A stretch of 33,607 nt of DNA, taken from Candidatus Kaiserbacteria bacterium (GTDB lineage: Bacteria > Patescibacteriota > Minisyncoccia > Phycocordibacterales > Phycocordibacteraceae). The stretch's first letter is position 1. Each line of letters opens with the position of its first letter. A program made the translations under genes and the position numbers. Below the pieces are notes generated by a model, which worked only from the letters and a program-made list of their open reading frames with translations, ran no database searches and was not told the DNA's origin. Below, in pieces: positions 1 through 9,490 of this stretch. Where the stretch lies: contig JACPGH010000001.1 in assembly GCA_016182485.1 (NCBI GenBank), positions 28,278 to 61,884 on the forward strand, written 5' to 3'.

Positions 1-52
1 CCATAAGGCGGCCCGACAGCAAGTCGAGGCTCGCCATAAGGCGGCCCGACAA
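1..52. repeat. Direct repeat of ~18 bp (ccataaggcggcccgaca) at 1-18 and 35-52
   Basis: Two identical copies seen directly at the window edge. Confidence 0.7.
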
Positions 53-54
53 GC

Positions 55-81
55 AAAAGCCCCTCGCGAGAGGGGCTTTTT
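55..81 (+). terminator. Rho-independent terminator-like hairpin
   Basis: AAAAGCCCCTC-GCG-AGAGGGGCTTTTT. Confidence 0.7.
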
Positions 82-90
82 GCTTTCTAT

Positions 91-708
91 ATGGCAATTC
101 GCTATTATTTCCGTATGAAAAAAAGCACCCTCGCAGGAATCGTCGGAGCCGTGCTGGTTATCGCCGGTCTCCTTGTTTGGCAGTTCACTCGCCTGGATTC
201 TGAGCCTACCCCTCAAGTGAAAATCGAAGAAAAAGCCCAGGACCAGCCTTTCTCGGCAACCAGCTCAGTTCCGAAGATCGATACCGCTACGAAGCCATTT
301 ACCATCCCGATAGCGGCCGGAGAACAGATATCGGATTGGAGCATCAGAGGCGTGGCACCCACCCCGGCATCTATGGCTAAAGCGCAGGAAAATATCGCTA
401 AGTCTCTCGGCCTCCTCGGGAGCGGGAAATATCCGGACTACGTCCTCTATGTGGATATCGCCAATCAGTACAATTCTATCGGCGACGGCAAGAACGAGCT
501 TATTTTCTTGGAAAAAGCGCTTGCTTTGGATTCCGCCCAGACCGGGCTTGCCTGGCATAACGCGGGCCAGCTTTTCAGACGGCTCGGCGCATTCAGGACG
601 GCTCGCTATGCTTTCGAACAGGCAGCTGCCGCACAGCCTATCGGTCAGTATCTGAGCGTCCTGGACGACTTCTTGGCGGAGCATCCTGAAATCGGGCCAG
701 GGCAATAA
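91..708 (+). CDS. Membrane-anchored TPR-like protein (start may be the internal ATG at 112)
   Basis: 205-aa ORF, N-terminal TM segment, TPR-like C-terminus (ALDSAQTGLAWHNAGQLFRRLGAFRTARYAFEQA); stop overlaps the next start. Confidence 0.7.
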   Translation: MAIRYYFRMKKSTLAGIVGAVLVIAGLLVWQFTRLDSEPTPQVKIEEKAQDQPFSATSSVPKIDTATKPFTIPIAAGEQISDWSIRGVAPTPASMAKAQENIAKSLGLLGSGKYPDYVLYVDIANQYNSIGDGKNELIFLEKALALDSAQTGLAWHNAGQLFRRLGAFRTARYAFEQAAAAQPIGQYLSVLDDFLAEHPEIGPGQ

Positions 709-2894
709 TGAAATCACTGGGAAAAATATACGCTTGGGTGCTCCTCGCGCCGGCGTTTTTGCCGCTCCTGTTCGTCGAGGGGATGATGTATCCCCTGATG
801 GCTCCGAAAACGTTCGCTCTGAGGGCGCTCGGCCTTGTTGCTCTCGCGCTCTTTTCCTACCTAGCGCTTAACGGGCACGCTTTCTACTATGAACGCCTGC
901 GTAATCGGCTGGCCTGGCTGCCGGGCGCGTTCCTCGCAGTCGCCTACGTCGCGTCTCTCTTCGGCGCCGACTTCTACCGCAGTTTTTGGTCAACCTTCGA
1001 ACGGGGGGACGGGCTCCTCACGCTCTCTGTCTGCGTGGGATATTTTTACCTGCTCGTGCTCTCTTTCGACCGCGCCTTGCTGGATAAGCTAATTAAAGTG
1101 GCGGCCTGGGTAGGATCGCTGGCCGCGCTCTATCTGATTCTGCAGTGGCTGGAAACGCTCGGCAGTCTCGATTTGCCGCTTATCGTGCGGCCCAATGGGC
1201 GCGTAGGGGGGACGATGGGGAACGCCGCCTTCGCGGCTTCCTACCTCGGTATGGCTTTTTTCGTGACGCTCGCCGCTGCGCGCGAGTATGCGGGAGGCGC
1301 CCGGCGCCTGCTCTACGCAGGCGCCGGCCTCGAGCTCATCGCGATACTCCTTACGGCTACGCGCGGGACGATGGTCGCGCTCTTTGTCATCGGAGTCGCG
1401 ATGCTTTTAGTCATTGCCCTGAGCCCTTCCGAAGCCGCCAGGCGTACAAACGATAGTAAGACTCGGCCTAGCGGCCCGGAGCGCGATCGTTTGGGCGCTT
1501 GGCGGCGCAGACTTTGGGCTCAGGGCGGCCTCGCCATCCTTGTCATAGTTGCCGGCCTCTTCTTCGTATTCCGCGGGCAGCTCGCGAACGTCCCGTTCGA
1601 GCCGGTTCGTCGGCTCGCGTCCATTTCCCTCACCGATGGCACAGTCGCGAGCCGCTTATTCTTGTGGCAAACGCTCTCTAGAGAAGCGCTCGGCCAGCCA
1701 TTACTCGGCTACGGCGCGGAACATATAAGCATTCCCTTTGACCGCATATACGATCCAACCGCCATTCAGGAGGAATGGTTCGATCGTTCCCATAACGCCT
1801 ACCTGGACCGCTTTCTTGAGTTCGGCATAGGCGGCGGCCTTCTTTATATCGGCCTCGTACTGACTTTCTTATACCTAGCCTGGCGGCGCCATAAAGCAGG
1901 CGAGCGGCTCGGTTTTTGGCTCTTTTTACTGGCTGGGACTTATGCCTTACAAAATATCTTCGTCTTCGATACCGGGGTGACATTCTGGCTGTTCCTGGCC
2001 CTCTTCGCGGGCCTGTTTGTACAGCCAGAAGCCCGAGCGTCAGTACTGGCGCGAAGGCCGGCTGCCGGCTTTGTAGTTCCGGCCGTTCTGCTGCTCCTTA
2101 TCGTTCCCGTCGCAATTCAGCCGCTTCGGGCCAATTTGCTCGCTTTCGAGTCCTATCTTTACCAAATAGCAGATGTCCCCCGTGCAAATGCGGCGGCGCA
2201 AAGAGCGCTCGCGCTCCATACCTATGCCGATCTCGAGCTCGGCTACAACGCCTACTTCATGTACACAGAGGAGCAAATCAGGCGGCTTTCGGGGCAAGAA
2301 CTGCTGAAAGCCTATGAGAACGCGACCAGCATTTTGACCCGGAATTTCGCCAGCTTTCCCTATGACGCGCGCACGGCAGTATACCTGGCACAAGTCTTAG
2401 CCTCGGCTCCGGAAGGGGCGTCTCTTGATCGGCGATTCTTGTCTGACGTCATAGCTCGCTCCTTAGAACAGTCGCCAAAGCGGGCGCAGTCCTGGTATTT
2501 ATTGGCCAACCTATCCATAGAAAGCGCGAATCAGCACCCGGTCGGCGCCAAAGAGAGGCAGGCCGGCTACGAGGCAGCTAAAGATATCCTGAAGCAATAT
2601 GTAGAGCTCGTGCCTGGCTCAGCGGAGCCGTATTTCGTACTGGCCCAACTAGAGTATGCTTCCGGGAACAAGTCGGCCGCTGCTGAGAGAGCCAGTCGGG
2701 GCAAGGAACTATATATTGGCGGACTCGGCGCTGCCCGGCGTGCCGCTCAGTATTATGAGACCGTGCTCGATCTGGAGAATGCCGCCTTCTTTTTAAGAGA
2801 GATTTTGCGGCACGTGCCAGATGAGAATGCGGCAGCTGACTTAGCCCAGATAGAATCGTATCTGGGCATCGGCACAGGCGAAACGCCGCAATAA
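708..2894 (+). CDS. O-antigen ligase/polymerase (Wzy/WaaL-like) membrane protein with C-terminal TPR region
   Basis: 728 aa, ~10 TM segments, RGTMVAL and YGAEHI...SHNAYLD motifs, C-terminal TPR-like repeats. Confidence 0.8.
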   Translation: MKSLGKIYAWVLLAPAFLPLLFVEGMMYPLMAPKTFALRALGLVALALFSYLALNGHAFYYERLRNRLAWLPGAFLAVAYVASLFGADFYRSFWSTFERGDGLLTLSVCVGYFYLLVLSFDRALLDKLIKVAAWVGSLAALYLILQWLETLGSLDLPLIVRPNGRVGGTMGNAAFAASYLGMAFFVTLAAAREYAGGARRLLYAGAGLELIAILLTATRGTMVALFVIGVAMLLVIALSPSEAARRTNDSKTRPSGPERDRLGAWRRRLWAQGGLAILVIVAGLFFVFRGQLANVPFEPVRRLASISLTDGTVASRLFLWQTLSREALGQPLLGYGAEHISIPFDRIYDPTAIQEEWFDRSHNAYLDRFLEFGIGGGLLYIGLVLTFLYLAWRRHKAGERLGFWLFLLAGTYALQNIFVFDTGVTFWLFLALFAGLFVQPEARASVLARRPAAGFVVPAVLLLLIVPVAIQPLRANLLAFESYLYQIADVPRANAAAQRALALHTYADLELGYNAYFMYTEEQIRRLSGQELLKAYENATSILTRNFASFPYDARTAVYLAQVLASAPEGASLDRRFLSDVIARSLEQSPKRAQSWYLLANLSIESANQHPVGAKERQAGYEAAKDILKQYVELVPGSAEPYFVLAQLEYASGNKSAAAERASRGKELYIGGLGAARRAAQYYETVLDLENAAFFLREILRHVPDENAAADLAQIESYLGIGTGETPQ

Positions 2895-2998
2895 GCGGAG
2901 GTTATACACAGGCTCAGAGCGGCCGCTCCTTAGAAAATACTATACTCATGCTAACGGCGACGCTCGCCGCTTTATCACCATTATTCCTGTTATAAACT

Positions 2999-3865
2999 AT
3001 GAATCGGATGCAAAAGTTACTTGTGGGCGGGGTCGGCAGGACGATAGCTCTCTCGACCGCCGCGCTTTTCCTTGCCGCTGGCTTCGCACAGGCCGCGACG
3101 ACGATCAGTACTTCCATAACTACCGGCAGCACGCTGTCGGTGACCGGGCTCTCGAGCCTCTTGGGCGGCGCGACGACCACTCAGATTACCCTGCTTTCGG
3201 GGGATACTATAAAAAACACTACGGCTAGTACCACGAATATCTCCGGCACGCTCACGCCACAGCTCTTGACCGTGACTGGAGCGACGACGCTTTCTTCGAC
3301 GCTCTCTGTGACCGGGCTCGCGACGCTCTTGGGCGGCGCGACGACCACGCAGATCACGCTTCTCTCTGGAGACACTATTAAGAACGCTGCGGCAAGTACG
3401 ACGGTCATGTCTGGAGTTGTCCAGGCGACCGGAGGCGTCCTCGCGCAGGCTTCATCAACCGTGGACGGCAACTTCACCGCGACCGGCAATGCCGCAGTGA
3501 CTGGAACGCTCGGCGTGACCGGAGACGCGACGCTCGCTTCCACGACCGCGACCGGGTTTAAGGTTGGGCAGACGGGCACGCGGCTAACTCGCGCAACTGC
3601 GGGATATTGCGCTACGGCCGCATCGGCAATTACGGCCTCCACGACCACGATGCTTACCTGCACGCCGTCCGGAGGCACTGGGATCCTTACGGCCAGCGAT
3701 CGCGTCTTCGTAATGGCGACCAGTTCGCTCCCCGGAAGAGTCTATCTGTCCTCGGCTTCATCTACCGCAGACGGCACGATCCAAGTGAATGCCTTCAACA
3801 CCGGCATTGACGCAGGGGATGTGAGTTCCGCCATCTACGCATTCAACTTCTGGGCCTTCCAGTAA
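2999..3865 (+). CDS. Secreted repetitive Thr/Ser-rich surface protein
   Basis: Signal peptide plus two near-identical repeats LSVTGLxxLLGGATTTQITLLSGDTIKN. Confidence 0.7.
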   Translation: MNRMQKLLVGGVGRTIALSTAALFLAAGFAQAATTISTSITTGSTLSVTGLSSLLGGATTTQITLLSGDTIKNTTASTTNISGTLTPQLLTVTGATTLSSTLSVTGLATLLGGATTTQITLLSGDTIKNAAASTTVMSGVVQATGGVLAQASSTVDGNFTATGNAAVTGTLGVTGDATLASTTATGFKVGQTGTRLTRATAGYCATAASAITASTTTMLTCTPSGGTGILTASDRVFVMATSSLPGRVYLSSASSTADGTIQVNAFNTGIDAGDVSSAIYAFNFWAFQ

Positions 3866-3903
3866 GCGCATAGCGAGTCTTATTAATCCTAAATAAACTC
3901 ACT

Positions 3904-4812
3904 ATGCCACGAATGCTTAGAAGCGCAGGAAGGATAGGCGCTGCGGCAGTAGTCACAGCCGCACTCGTCGCTCCCAGTCTCGCGTTCGCGGCGTATGACG
4001 ACGTGTCGCTCACGACTGACGTTGTTCTCTCGGTTAACGGCATTACTCTCAATGTCAGCGGGTCGACCGCTGCGGTGGAATCCATAACCGTGAATGCGTC
4101 GGATTTCAGCGTCACGCTTCCGCCGAGCTCGACCTTCGAGGTAACGGCTCCCAACCTCAATCAAATTCAGACCGACGCCACTACTGGGCGCGCCACTAGT
4201 ATCTGTAACACGAGCGAATCGAAACTCGGTTTTGCGCCGACGGTGTCTACCATAACTGTCACCATTACCCCGATTTCGACGCTCTGTTCAGGAGGAGGTA
4301 GCGGAGGCAGCGCTCCCTCGTCCAGTTCTTCGTCATCGAGTGCGTCAAGCCCAGGCACGTCTTCAACCATAACGGCGGCGGCCATCATAGCTGCTACGCC
4401 GACGGTAACGACCACCCCGGCTGCGACTCCGGCCTCCGGCCTCTCGGTCTCTCAGATCCAAGCCATCTTGGATGTGCTCGCGTCGTTCCAAGTTGACGCC
4501 GCTACAATGGCGAGCGTGAAGGCGGCGCTTGAAGGAACGACAACCGGTTCAGTTACAAGCGCTGCAGTGCGTGTGTTCAAGTCGAACCTCACTATGGGTT
4601 CGCTCGGCAGTGAAGTGAAAGCGCTTCAAGAGTATCTCAACTCCCACGGGTACCAGATTGCGGCGAGCGGCCCTGGTTCTTCGGGAAATGAGACAACCAA
4701 GTTCGGCGCCTTAACGAAAGCCGCGCTCATCAAGTATCAGAAAGCAAACGGCATCACACCGGCAGTAGGATATTTCGGTCCTATTACCCGCGCGGCGATG
4801 AACGCTGAATAA
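3904..4812 (+). CDS. Secreted protein with C-terminal peptidoglycan-binding domain
   Basis: Signal peptide, Ser-rich linker, C-term LGSEVKALQEYLNSHGYQIA...FGALTKAALIKYQKANGITPAVGYFGPITRAAMN (PG_binding_1 type). Confidence 0.85.
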   Translation: MPRMLRSAGRIGAAAVVTAALVAPSLAFAAYDDVSLTTDVVLSVNGITLNVSGSTAAVESITVNASDFSVTLPPSSTFEVTAPNLNQIQTDATTGRATSICNTSESKLGFAPTVSTITVTITPISTLCSGGGSGGSAPSSSSSSSSASSPGTSSTITAAAIIAATPTVTTTPAATPASGLSVSQIQAILDVLASFQVDAATMASVKAALEGTTTGSVTSAAVRVFKSNLTMGSLGSEVKALQEYLNSHGYQIAASGPGSSGNETTKFGALTKAALIKYQKANGITPAVGYFGPITRAAMNAE

Positions 4813-4828
4813 AGAAAGCTCGAGTGGC

Positions 4829-4861
4829 AAAAAGCCGTCCGCTTAACAGCGGGCGGTTTTT
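4829..4861 (+). terminator. Rho-independent terminator
   Basis: AAAAAGCCGTCCGCTT-AAC-AGCGGGCGGTTTTT. Confidence 0.85.
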
Positions 4862-4889
4862 GCGTACATGTTATACTGAGGTCAAATCC

Positions 4890-5039
4890 ATGGGACCGAG
4901 ACGTAAAGAAAGTTTGCGCGAAAAGGAACGTCGCATGCTGCCGTTCTTCGTGGAATTCCTGAAGTTCATAAGCGTCTTCGCCATCATTATTACGACCTCG
5001 CTTCTCGTTCTCCGGTTCGCCATCGCCGGGATGCAATAA
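4890..5039 (+). CDS. Small single-TM protein
   Basis: ATG within ORF 4824-5039: MGPRRKESLREKERRMLPFFVEFLKFISVFAIIITTSLLVLRFAIAGMQ. Confidence 0.4.
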   Translation: MGPRRKESLREKERRMLPFFVEFLKFISVFAIIITTSLLVLRFAIAGMQ

Positions 5040-5073
5040 TCCGGAGTAATGCAATAGGAAGCACGGGCAAAGC

Positions 5074-5655
5074 ATGGCCGTAAAGCTACCGAAATCAATC
5101 TATCAAGGAAATGCCATTAAATTAGCACCCAAATTGCTTGGGAAATATTTGGTGCACAGGACAAAGGAAGGAATTATATCGGGCATGATTACTGATGTTG
5201 AGGCATACCCAGCATTTGCCGATGAGGTATCCCACGGAAACCGGAAAACAAAAAGAACAGAAGTTATGTATTGGAGCGGCGGGTACGGCTATGTGTACAA
5301 GATTTATGGGATTCACTGCCAATTCGCTGTGGTTGTAAATCGAGAAAATGTCCCGGAAGTAGTTTTTATAAGGGCAGTTGAATCAAAAGAGGGCATCGAA
5401 CTGATGAGGAAGAATTTCGGCAGAAAGGTCGAGGCGAGAGTTCTTGCAAGATCTCCGGGGAATTTATGCAAATCATTCGGAATTTCTGAAGAGTTATACG
5501 GGGTAGACTTAACAGGAAACACGCTATATCTGGAAGATAGAGGAGCGCGAGTAGGTAAGCGGGATATACAAACCAGTTTCAGGGTCGGGATAAATAATAG
5601 ACTCCAAGGCAGCGAAAGGAAACTTAGGTACTTCCTGCGTAGGGGAGCCGTTTAA
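5074..5655 (+). CDS. mpg: DNA-3-methyladenine glycosylase (MPG/AAG family)
   Basis: LAPKLLGKYLVHR...ITDVEAYPAFADEVSHGNRKTKRTEVMYWSGGYGYVYKIYGIHCQFAVV...LARSPGNLCKSFGI. Confidence 0.88.
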   Translation: MAVKLPKSIYQGNAIKLAPKLLGKYLVHRTKEGIISGMITDVEAYPAFADEVSHGNRKTKRTEVMYWSGGYGYVYKIYGIHCQFAVVVNRENVPEVVFIRAVESKEGIELMRKNFGRKVEARVLARSPGNLCKSFGISEELYGVDLTGNTLYLEDRGARVGKRDIQTSFRVGINNRLQGSERKLRYFLRRGAV

Positions 5656-5711
5656 GTCAGACTTAAACAGAACCAAGACTGACCATTGCGTTTGGGGGCT
5701 GTTTTGGTAGA

Positions 5712-5836
5712 GTAGCTTTGTACGAACCGAAGACCGTAGGCTGCAAGTTCCGAGCGTAAGCGAGGAAAGGCAATAAGTCCTGCGCAGGGACCCGCCACAC
5801 TTCAAGTGTGTCGGGGAACCTCTCCTTCGTTTGTAC
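5712..5836 (+). ncRNA. Ribosomal protein L10 leader (rplJL autoregulation)
   Basis: Between complementary ends (tttgtacgaa/ttcgtttgtac): ACCGAAGACCGTAGGCTGCAAG...AATAAGTCCTGCGCAGGGAC, directly upstream of rplJ. Confidence 0.85.
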
Positions 5837-5851
5837 GTAATCATTATAAGA

Positions 5852-6349
5852 ATGGCAATATCCAGAGAAAAAAAGCGTGCGATAGTCGCGAAGCTTTCTG
5901 ACGCTCTCAAGGAAGCGTCGTCGGTAGCGTTCGTCGGCTTCACGAAGTTTACGGTGGCGGATGCTTCAAGACTTCGCAAAGAACTCTCTGCAAAGGGAGT
6001 ACGGTATCTCGTCGCCAAGAAAACGCTCCTTCGGCTAGCGCTCAAAGAGCGTTCGTATGAGGGGCAGGTCCCCGACTTGCCGGGAGAGGTTGCGATCGCC
6101 TGGGCATCCGAAGACGTTACGGCGCCGGCGCGCGGCGTACACGAATTCGGCAAGAAGCTAAAAGGCGCAGCCCTGGCGCTCCTGGGAGGCGTGTTCGAAG
6201 GCGGCTTTATCGATGCGGCCAAGATAACGGCTATCGCCGCTATCCCGTCCGTACCAGTACTTCGCGGCATGTTCGTCAACGTGATAAATAGTCCCATTCA
6301 GGGACTTGTAGTGGCGCTCGATAAGATCAGGGAGCAGAAGGCAGCATAA
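5852..6349 (+). CDS. rplJ: 50S ribosomal protein L10
   Basis: MAISREKKRAIVAKLSDALKEASSVAFVGFTKFTVADASRLRKEL...; followed by L7/L12. Confidence 0.9.
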   Translation: MAISREKKRAIVAKLSDALKEASSVAFVGFTKFTVADASRLRKELSAKGVRYLVAKKTLLRLALKERSYEGQVPDLPGEVAIAWASEDVTAPARGVHEFGKKLKGAALALLGGVFEGGFIDAAKITAIAAIPSVPVLRGMFVNVINSPIQGLVVALDKIREQKAA

Positions 6350-6354
6350 TTACT

Positions 6355-6480
6355 AATTTCCAATTTACAATTTTCAATTTCCAAATAATTTTCAATGCAT
6401 TAATTTTCAAATTGATACATTGGAACATTTGACATTGATTGAAAATTGCAAAATTGAGAATTGAGAATTGAAAATTAATT
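6355..6480. repeat. AT-rich imperfect palindrome between rplJ and rplL
   Basis: Left half repeats caattttcaatttcc; right half repeats ttgagaattgaaaatt. Confidence 0.6.
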
Positions 6481-6931
6481 GATGATCATGGCAGAAGAAA
6501 CAACTGTAACAACGTCCGAGACCGCAGAGGTGCTTGCACCGAGCGAAGTCGAGGTGCCAAGCAAGTTCAAAAAGCTGGTTGAAGAGATCGAGGGCATGAC
6601 CGTACTCGAGCTCTCCGAGCTCGTAAAGGTCCTCGAAAAGAAGTTCGGCGTTTCCGCGGCCCCGACGCTTGCAGTCGGGGCTCCGACCCCAGGGGGCGTC
6701 GGAGCTGCCGAGGAGGGCAAGTCTACCTCGGACGTCGAGTTAACTGATGCAGGCGCATCGAAGATCGCCGTTATTAAGGTGGTCAAGGAAGCGCTCGCTC
6801 TCGGCCTTAAAGAAGCTAAAGATCTCGTCGACGGAGTCCCTTCGATGCTCAAGCAGGGCATGAAGAAGGAAGAAGCGGCGGAGCTCAAGAAGAAGCTTGA
6901 AGAGGCCGGAGCAAAAGTTACTCTGAAGTAA
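6479..6931 (+). CDS. rplL: 50S ribosomal protein L7/L12 (start probably 6488)
   Basis: [29 protein letters not shown]...[57 protein letters not shown]. Confidence 0.95.
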   Translation: MMIMAEETTVTTSETAEVLAPSEVEVPSKFKKLVEEIEGMTVLELSELVKVLEKKFGVSAAPTLAVGAPTPGGVGAAEEGKSTSDVELTDAGASKIAVIKVVKEALALGLKEAKDLVDGVPSMLKQGMKKEEAAELKKKLEEAGAKVTLK

Positions 6932-6980
6932 CTTTTGCGAAGGTCCTGAACGAAGTGAAGGGCAGGAGCGACGGCTCTGA

Positions 6981-7020
6981 AAAACGCAAAATCCCGCCTC
7001 CAGGCGGGATTTTGCGTTTT
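6981..7020 (+). terminator. Strong hairpin terminator after rplL
   Basis: AAAACGCAAAATCCCGCCT/AGGCGGGATTTTGCGTTTT. Confidence 0.9.
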
Positions 7021-7048
7021 TCCGTCCGAACCTCTACACTGGCGGCAC

Positions 7049-7618
7049 ATGAAGCCGCTCGCGAAAGTCTTGGGTTCAGCCGCTCGCTTAAAGACGCTTC
7101 GCCTCTTCATCTTTAATCAGACCAGATCCTTCGCTCCGGCCGAAATAGCGCTCCGCCTGAAACTCTCGCGAGGAGTGGTGCATCAAGAACTCTCCGAACT
7201 CTCGGAAGGCAGATTCCTGAAAAAGAAGGGTGCTGGCGCTTCGGCACGCTACCAGGTCAATCCGCGCTACGAGCATCTGCCCGCTTTTGACACGTTCATC
7301 CGGGACACTACGAGCGTCCGGCCGCAGCATATCGTGAAAGCGTTGAAGCATGCCGGCACAGTACGCCTCATCGCTCTGTCCGGTCTCTTCACGAGCGTCC
7401 TCGAGGCCCAGATAGATCTTCTAGTCGTAGGCGATCACCTCGAAGAGAGGACCATCGCCAGCGCCGTACGGTCTCTAGAGGCGGAATTGGGCCGCGAGAT
7501 ACGCTACGCCTCCTTCGCCACGGCGGATTTTCGCTATCGCCTTGGCGCGTACGACCGCCTCCTGCGGGATGTCTTCGACTATCCACACCGCCTCCTAATC
7601 GATAAAATAGGCCTTTAA
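7049..7618 (+). CDS. Winged-HTH transcriptional regulator with nucleotidyltransferase-like C-terminus
   Basis: HTH-like LKTLRLFIFNQTRSFAPAEIALRLKLSRGVVHQELSELSEGRFLKKKG. Confidence 0.6.
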   Translation: MKPLAKVLGSAARLKTLRLFIFNQTRSFAPAEIALRLKLSRGVVHQELSELSEGRFLKKKGAGASARYQVNPRYEHLPAFDTFIRDTTSVRPQHIVKALKHAGTVRLIALSGLFTSVLEAQIDLLVVGDHLEERTIASAVRSLEAELGREIRYASFATADFRYRLGAYDRLLRDVFDYPHRLLIDKIGL

Positions 7619-7685
7619 AAGTTGCTACACTTTTACCAGGCCTTCGGTGCCTATTTAGCCGCATTAAGCTTTAGCCATAGTCCTT

Positions 7686-8369
7686 ATGTTATTCACCACT
7701 TGGGCGGATGTACTCTCCGCGTCATTCCAGAATATGTTCTTCGGGCTGGCGCTGTTCCTCCCGAATCTGGTCGTCGCGGTCGTTATCTTTATCATCGGCT
7801 GGCTCATCGGCGCCGGCCTCGGCCGCGTCGTAGCGCAGATAGTCGATGCGCTGCGCGTTGACCAGGCTCTCAAACCTACCGGCATAGAGCGCGTACTCTC
7901 GCGCGCCGGCTTCCAGCTCTCGACGGGCCGGTTCCTCGGTTTCCTCGTGAAGTGGCTCTTCATCATCGTCTTCTTGGTGGCCGCGCTGGATGTTCTGCGG
8001 CTTACGACGGTAAACTTGTTTATCAGCGATGTCGTCCTCGGCTACCTCCCACAGGTGATCGTGGCCGTGCTTATCCTGCTCGTCGGGACGGTGCTCGGTG
8101 AGGCCGCGGAGCGCGTTGTTTCGGGTTCGGCCCGCGCGGCGGACGTGAGAAATGCCGGATTCATCGGCAAGGTCGCTCGCTACGCGATCTAGATCTTCGC
8201 AGTGCTCGCGGCGCTCCAGCAGCTCAATGTGGCCCCGGGACTCATCCAAGCTCTGGTACAGGGCATCATCATAGCCGTATCGCTTGCAGTCGGTCTCGCT
8301 TTCGGGCTTGGCGGCCAGGCAACCGCGGCTCGCTACCTCGAACGGTTTCAGTCGGACATAAAGGACTAG
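7686..8369 (+). pseudogene. Mechanosensitive-channel-like conserved TM-helix protein interrupted by in-frame TAG at 8190-8192
   Basis: 168-aa ORF ends at TAG; the same frame continues IFAVLAALQQLNVAPGLIQALVQGIIIAVSLAVGLAFGLGGQATAARYLERFQSDIKD to TAG at 8367-8369. Confidence 0.75.
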
Positions 8370-8404
8370 TTTATGGATGAGACAACGCCGTAGCTAAAGA
8401 ATAA

Positions 8405-8438
8405 GCAAGCGCCCCGGCCGAAAGGCCGGGGCGCTTGC
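8405..8438 (+). terminator. Hairpin terminator
   Basis: GCAAGCGCCCCGGCC-GAAA-GGCCGGGGCGCTTGC. Confidence 0.8.
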
Positions 8439-8540
8439 GCTTTCCAGGACGCTCCTCTATACTCTCTCTACGTGTCTACGAAGCGAAAGAACTCATTATT
8501 CTTAGAAGCGGATAGGCCGTAACTGGCCGGCGTGCAAACG

Positions 8541-8570
8541 CAAAAGAACCGCTTCAAGGCGGTTCTTTTG
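8541..8570 (+). terminator. Terminator-like hairpin upstream of 23S
   Basis: CAAAAGAACCGC-TTCAA-GGCGGTTCTTTTG. Confidence 0.7.
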
Positions 8571-8611
8571 TTTCAAGAGACGCGCGAACGTTGACATACG
8601 AATATGCAAAC

Positions 8612-8637
8612 CCCGTATGAAATTCATTTCATACGGG
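8612..8637. repeat. Perfect 11-bp inverted repeat in the 23S leader
   Basis: CCCGTATGAAA-ttca-TTTCATACGGG, just downstream of a TTGACA (8591). Confidence 0.6.
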
Positions 8638-8650
8638 ACAAAAGGTAAGG

Positions 8651-8723
8651 CTCTGGAGGCTGGACTCTGGTTGCTAGTTGCTGGTTGAATCAGAAACTAG
8701 TCACTAGGAACCAGTCTCCAGGG
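8651..8723. repeat. CTAG/CCAG-rich hairpin repeat, copy 1 (23S leader)
   Basis: ctctggaggctggactctggttgctagttgctggtt...aactagtcactaggaaccagtctccagg. Confidence 0.75.
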
Positions 8724-8980
8724 TCAAGTGTAAATTAATGATTGTGGTATATAGGTCTCCGCACGAGAGACATAAGAGTACACGGTGGATGCCTTGGCCT
8801 AGGACGGCGAAGAAGGACGCGACTAACCTGCGAAAAGCTTCGGGGAGGCGGTTTGTAGCCTATGATCCGGAGATGTCCGAATGGGGAAACCCGCCAGTTA
8901 AACTGGTATCCGCAGGGTCACGCCTGCGCGAAGCGAACCCGGGGAAGTGAAACATCTCAGTACCCGGAGGAAAAGAGAAC

Positions 8981-9057
8981 AAAATTAGTTGCTGGACTCT
9001 AGTTGCTGGCTTCTGGTTTAACCAGGAACTAGTCGCTAGGGACTAGCAACTATTTTG
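8981..9057. repeat. Hairpin repeat copy 2, inserted in 23S domain I (after gaggaaaagaga)
   Basis: AAAAttAGTTGCTGGACTCTAGTTGCTGG...CCAGGAACTAGTCGCTAGGGACTAGCAACTaTTTT between conserved segments. Confidence 0.8.
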
Positions 9058-9419
9058 ATACCCCTAGTAGCGGCGAGCGAAAAGGGAATAGCCCAAACCC
9101 CGACGGTTACCGTCGGGGGGTTGTAAGATGTGAACATCGTACTTGTACGGACAGAGTCACCAATCGTCTGCATAGCAGAAGCTGTTGGGAAGCAGCGCCC
9201 CAGAGGGTAATGGCCCCGTACGCGAAATGCATGACGACTCTGGTTCATATTCTTGAGTAACTCGAGACACGAATAGCTCGAGCGAATCTGCCGGAACTAA
9301 CCGGTAAGGCTAAATACGTCCTATGACCGATAGCGAACTAGTACCGTGAGGGAAAGGTGAAAAGCACCCCGAGAGGGGAGTGAAATAGAACTGAAACCGT
9401 GTACTTACAAGGGGTCGGA

Positions 9420-9490
9420 GCTGGTTGCTGGACTCTGGTTGCTAGTTTTCTGGTTTAACCAGTAACTAGTTACTAGGAACCAGCAACTGG
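9420..9490. repeat. Hairpin repeat copy 3, inserted in the 23S helix-25 region
   Basis: CTGGTTGCTGGACTCTGGTTGCTAG...CTAGGAACCAGCAACTGG between accgtgtacttacaagg and tgccta...aatgagccggcgag. Confidence 0.82.

Noticed and set aside
3181-3678. Minus-strand ORFs opposite coding genes (also 265-717, 5524-6297, 6475-7110, 23071-23964, 24989-25609)
   Set aside because: Shadow ORFs opposite well-supported plus-strand genes such as rplJ, rplL, folD and secD.
7686-8369. Alternative genetic code (TAG reassigned, or TGA as Gly)
   Set aside because: TAG, TAA and TGA all occur as terminal stops of well-supported genes here; one internal TAG is insufficient.
8738-8950. 70-aa ORF at the 23S 5' end, and other ORFs lying in rRNA exons (e.g. 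9036-9248, 9605-9934, 33413-33601)
   Set aside because: They translate conserved rRNA sequence with no protein signal.
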